Source: Burkholderiales bacterium Ga0074133
GTDB taxonomy: Bacteria > Pseudomonadota > Gammaproteobacteria > Burkholderiales > Burkholderiaceae_C
Length of the DNA: 60,681 bases
Reading direction: 5' to 3'
NCBI GenBank assembly: GCA_001464865.1
Contig: LNEG01000004.1
Coordinates: forward strand, 1-60,681
Positions 58,112-60,681 of this stretch are shown piece by piece. The translations under genes and the position numbers were made by a program. Positions within the stretch are counted from its first letter, which is position 1, and every line of letters starts with the position of its first letter. The notes under the pieces are model-generated. The model was not told the DNA's origin and made no database searches. It saw only the letters and a list, made by a program, of their open reading frames with translations.

Positions 58112-58132
58112 TGGCCCAGTCGATATCTTTAG
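58112..58132 (+). promoter_or_regulatory. Recurrent promoter-like motif, weak copy 11
   Basis: GGCCCAGTCGATATCTTTAG shares the GATATCTTT core but not the GTGTTTC part. It lies about 50 bp before the second kinase gene. Confidence 0.4.
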
Positions 58133-58181
58133 CTCATGAGCTTCTCCACCGCTTGCGGCCTTCTCGCCCACCCATGACGCC

Positions 58182-59366
58182 ATGAACAAGAAATTCTGGC
58201 TTCGGTTGTTGGGCGAAAACCCCGACAGCGACAAACCAGCCTCCGACGATCGCTTTCGAGAAACCGCGGCGATCCTCATCACCGTTGCCGTGGGGCTTGC
58301 AATTTTCGAGCTCTGGGCATTGAGCTCAATTTACGGCGCGAATCGCTATCTCGGGCCCATCATCGGCGCCGTGTGCGTCGGGGTATTGACTGCGCTACCA
58401 GCCGTCATGAAGGACACCCCTGGGCAGTGGGCGCGCGGCTCTGTGGCTGCGCTGTCAACCGTGATCGAGGTTGTGCTCAGCCTGGCTGTGGCGGGCACCC
58501 TGTCTGCAGCAGCGGTGTCCCTGCTCCCGGAATCCGTCGGCAACCTGCTCTTCAAGAGCGACCGGGTGAACGAGCTCATCATCTTGACTGGCTTGGGCAT
58601 GGGCATGGTGGTGGCCGCACGGGGCTGGCTGAAGTTCTCCACTCAACTGCGCCGCGCAACCCAGGCCACCGTGGATGTCGAGCGCGCACGAGCGCAAACC
58701 GCTGAGCGAGAGCGCGAGTTGGCTCGGGCCGAACTGACGGTCTTGCGCGCACAGATCGAGCCCCACTTCCTTTGGAACACGCTTGCGCACGTGAAGCACC
58801 TCACGCGCAAGTCTCCACAGGACGCCGAAGCCATGACAGGGCATCTGATCCGTTTCCTGCGTGCCTCGGTGACCGATACCCGTTCAAACGTGACCACGCT
58901 CGGAGCTGAGATGGAAGCGGTCGAGGCCTACCTGGAGCTCATGAAGATCCGCATGGGTGATCGGTTGTCAATCCACGTCGACCTCGACCCGGGGATCGCA
59001 AGCGCGACCTTCCCGCCATTCCTGATCCAGACCCTGGTGGAGAACGCCATCAAACACGGCATCGAGCCGAAGGTGGGGCCGGCATGGATCCGGGTACGCG
59101 CTGGCACCAAGGAAGTTCACACCGGGCACCCAGACAATGAGCAAGCGCTGATCGTTGAAGTCGTTGACAACGGGGTGGGGCTCATGGCGGCCCCGCTGAC
59201 CAAGGGCACGGGTTTGGGTTTGCGCAACGTGCGCGATCGCCTGCGCCTGCTCTACGGTGGTGAGGCATCGCTGAGGATTGCCGGGCATCCAGAAGGGGGT
59301 GTCGTCGCCAGCATTCAGGCGCCCTTAGCCTGGTCGGAGAACGAAACCAGAGCGGAGTCCCAATGA
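58182..59366 (+). CDS. LytS-type sensor histidine kinase
   Basis: 394 aa. Four membrane segments are likely between about residues 30 and 150. The His_kinase motif is canonical (RAQIEPHFLWNTLAHVKHL, His195). ATP-binding motifs are TLVENAIKHGIEP (Asn288), VVDNGVGLM and TGLGLRNVRDRL. Such kinases usually act with LytTR response regulators; none is in the window. The last 4 bp overlap the next gene (ATGA). Confidence 0.92.
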   Translation: MNKKFWLRLLGENPDSDKPASDDRFRETAAILITVAVGLAIFELWALSSIYGANRYLGPIIGAVCVGVLTALPAVMKDTPGQWARGSVAALSTVIEVVLSLAVAGTLSAAAVSLLPESVGNLLFKSDRVNELIILTGLGMGMVVAARGWLKFSTQLRRATQATVDVERARAQTAERERELARAELTVLRAQIEPHFLWNTLAHVKHLTRKSPQDAEAMTGHLIRFLRASVTDTRSNVTTLGAEMEAVEAYLELMKIRMGDRLSIHVDLDPGIASATFPPFLIQTLVENAIKHGIEPKVGPAWIRVRAGTKEVHTGHPDNEQALIVEVVDNGVGLMAAPLTKGTGLGLRNVRDRLRLLYGGEASLRIAGHPEGGVVASIQAPLAWSENETRAESQ

Positions 59367-60076
59367 TCGGCAGAATCATCAAACGGCTTCTATACGTCTT
59401 TGGCGTACTGGGCATTTTTCTGGTCGCCATTGGGCTTGGAGTGGTGATTTGGATGTGGGACTCACATCAGCCTGCGGACCCTGAATGGTTGAGGATGGAT
59501 GACAGGTTTCCAGTCCCGCATGGAGCCAAGGTCGTCGACAAAGGTTGGATCGCCAGAAAAGGGCCGGCGGCAGAGGATGGAAGCTCAACTCCCGTCGCCC
59601 ACTTCGCGGCTGACCCAGGATTGACCAAGCTCACTGAGGATTTTCAGAATCTGTTGGGTGAGAAGCCTTCAATGCACTGGATGTACTGCGCGCGCTCAAG
59701 GATCGGCGATGACTGGATCTTGAGTGAAAACGCCATTGAGACGATCACCACGGCCCAGCTCAGTCAGCTGGCAAAGGCTTACACGTTTTGCATTGAGCTC
59801 CAACAGGTCCAGCAAAAGAACAAAGAGCCTCGTATGTACGTCTCGCGAGCCATTCGAATTGAAATGGGTGAGCTTGTCGATGCCAAATACGGCGCGGCCG
59901 TCCTCGACATGAAAACACGAGCATGCATCAAAGCCAACACTGAACACGATCCGCTCATGCAATGCCTTGCCCGGCAGCGTCCGGGAGCCACCATGGAGTC
60001 GATCCAGGTGGATTGGGCTGAAGTTTTCAAGATGCTTTCAATGCTACGGCAGAAGGAGCACAACGACTACCTGTAG
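59363..60076 (+). CDS. Membrane-anchored hypothetical protein, 237 aa
   Basis: The ATG overlaps the kinase stop (ATGA), so it is coupled. An N-terminal anchor (about residues 10-31) is followed by a soluble domain that contains several cysteines (MHWMYCARS, TFCIELQ, RACIKAN, MQCLARQ). No family recognised. Coupling suggests an accessory to the kinase. Confidence 0.78.
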   Translation: MIGRIIKRLLYVFGVLGIFLVAIGLGVVIWMWDSHQPADPEWLRMDDRFPVPHGAKVVDKGWIARKGPAAEDGSSTPVAHFAADPGLTKLTEDFQNLLGEKPSMHWMYCARSRIGDDWILSENAIETITTAQLSQLAKAYTFCIELQQVQQKNKEPRMYVSRAIRIEMGELVDAKYGAAVLDMKTRACIKANTEHDPLMQCLARQRPGATMESIQVDWAEVFKMLSMLRQKEHNDYL

Positions 60077-60157
60077 GCGGGCTGCATTCCCCCCCGCGTC
60101 AGAATAGTTGTCGCCCCGATAGAACCAAGAACCTGGGGGCGGCGATGAAGGACGACA

Positions 60158-60631
60158 GTGGCTCGATACGGACAAGCATTCAAAGACAAAGCGGTGGCCA
60201 GGTTGCTGCCGCCGGAGAGCGCCTCGCTGGAGGTGGTTTCGCGTGAGATGGGGGTGAGCGTTGGCACCCTGGAGCGATGGCGCGAGGATGCGCAGACCAG
60301 GCCCGCCCGAGGGCGGGCCTGGTCTGCGGGCGCCCGGCTTGAGGCCGTGATCACCACGGCCGCGATGAACGAGGCCGCCAAGGGCGCCTGGTGCCGCGAG
60401 TACGGTGTGTACCCGGGCGATCTGGACAAATGGCGCGCGAGCTGCACCACCGCGCTGGTCGACCCGCAAGATGCGCCCGCCAGCCCACAAGCCACCCGAG
60501 CTGACCGCAAGCGCATCAAGGAACTCGAGCGCGATCTGTTGCGCAAGGATCGGGCACTGGCCGAGACAGCCGCGTTGCTGGTGCTTTCAAAAAAAGTCTC
60601 GGCGATCTTCAACAGGGGCGAGGACGAATGA
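60158..60631 (+). CDS. IS3-family-like transposase, OrfA
   Basis: 157 aa, GTG start. An HTH_Tnp_1-type domain (FKDKAVARLLPPESASLEVV, SREMGVSVGTLERWREDA) and a C-terminal Arg/Lys-rich coiled segment (IKELERDLLRKDRALAETAA) match IS3-type OrfA. The stop overlaps the OrfB start (ATGA). An A7 run near the end sits where IS3 elements shift frame. The left inverted repeat is not certain; it may lie in the C/G-rich stretch near 60088-60125. Confidence 0.85.
   Translation: MARYGQAFKDKAVARLLPPESASLEVVSREMGVSVGTLERWREDAQTRPARGRAWSAGARLEAVITTAAMNEAAKGAWCREYGVYPGDLDKWRASCTTALVDPQDAPASPQATRADRKRIKELERDLLRKDRALAETAALLVLSKKVSAIFNRGEDE
60589..60596 (+). promoter_or_regulatory. Likely programmed -1 frameshift site
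   Basis: Seven A then G (TTTCAAAAAAAGTC), read as TCA AAA AAA in the OrfA frame. A -1 slip here continues without a stop through the OrfB start at 60628, giving an OrfAB fusion, the known IS3-family strategy. Confidence 0.7.
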
Positions 60632-60681
60632 TCGGCCTCGAAGATCTCCAAGCCCTGGCCCGAGCCATTGACACGGCGCAT
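60628..60681 (+). CDS. IS3-family-like transposase, OrfB (partial)
   Basis: Only the first 18 codons (MIGLEDLQALARAIDTAH) are in the window. The ATG overlaps the OrfA stop, and the frame is -1 relative to OrfA. It probably encodes the DDE transposase continuing beyond the edge. Confidence 0.7.
   Translation, partial: MIGLEDLQALARAIDTAH

Overview
The window is about 60.7 kb of GC-rich DNA with dense, short-spaced genes. Codon use and recognisable families (HU-type protein with an Ala/Lys-rich tail, LytS-type kinases, M48 lipoprotein, BcepMu gp16-like HTH, hipBA) suggest a betaproteobacterium, probably Burkholderiales. The content is almost wholly accessory, so this is most likely a large plasmid, chromid or genomic island. 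That placement is inference; no rRNA, tRNA, CRISPR array or core housekeeping cluster is visible.

Left arm (1-20.6 kb). Hypothetical genes include two large proteins that share modules (1248-2216 and 2701-4986). Two clusters of an A-rich repeat lie at 2401-2471 and 5641-5720. Then come a PH-domain membrane protein, exported proteins, two members of the ankyrin-like family (7761-9200), a SRAP/YedK-type protein, an exported ClpP-fold protease with an LprI-like tail, a Phd-like antitoxin/nucleotidyltransferase pair with an operator palindrome, an AbiEi-like protein with a phage-type HTH, a small HD-type alarmone-hydrolase-like operon, lipoproteins and a YjjJ-type HipA-like kinase.

Middle (20.7-38.2 kb). 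The dominant feature is a same-strand array of 17 paralogous genes, which with the two at 7.8-9.2 kb makes 19. Each has one degenerate ankyrin repeat (consensus LExAIxxxNxxAAxxLIELGADLxxVP), then an AGDF-like helix segment, then a variable linker and a short basic tail (RRRGL, RRRARL, RRRSL and similar). Many are coupled by TGATG stop/start overlaps. A tnpB-only IS200/IS605-type element (about 24.7-26.2 kb) has landed at the 5' end of one member. Two plus-strand genes and a Sel1-like minus-strand gene are interspersed. I do not recognise this array as a described system and regard it as the main discovery candidate.

Right arm (38.3-60.7 kb). This holds a second ClpP-fold exported protein, an XRE-GIY-YIG protein, hipBA flanked by two nucleotidyltransferase-like proteins that appear to lack catalytic aspartates, an AbiEi-like protein, several secreted proteins, a single-domain response regulator, an HU-like protein, an M48 lipoprotein and two adjacent LytS-type histidine kinases, one with Asp at the phospho-acceptor His position. 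The start of an IS3-like element with a -1 frameshift site closes the window.

A promoter-like motif close to GTGTTTCnGATATCCTTT recurs upstream of at least ten unrelated transcription units, including the ankyrin array, tnpB, the GIY-YIG gene and the M48 gene. This suggests common control across the region. Gene starts were chosen by ribosome-binding site, signal peptide or stop/start coupling; where they differ from the longest frame the entry says so.
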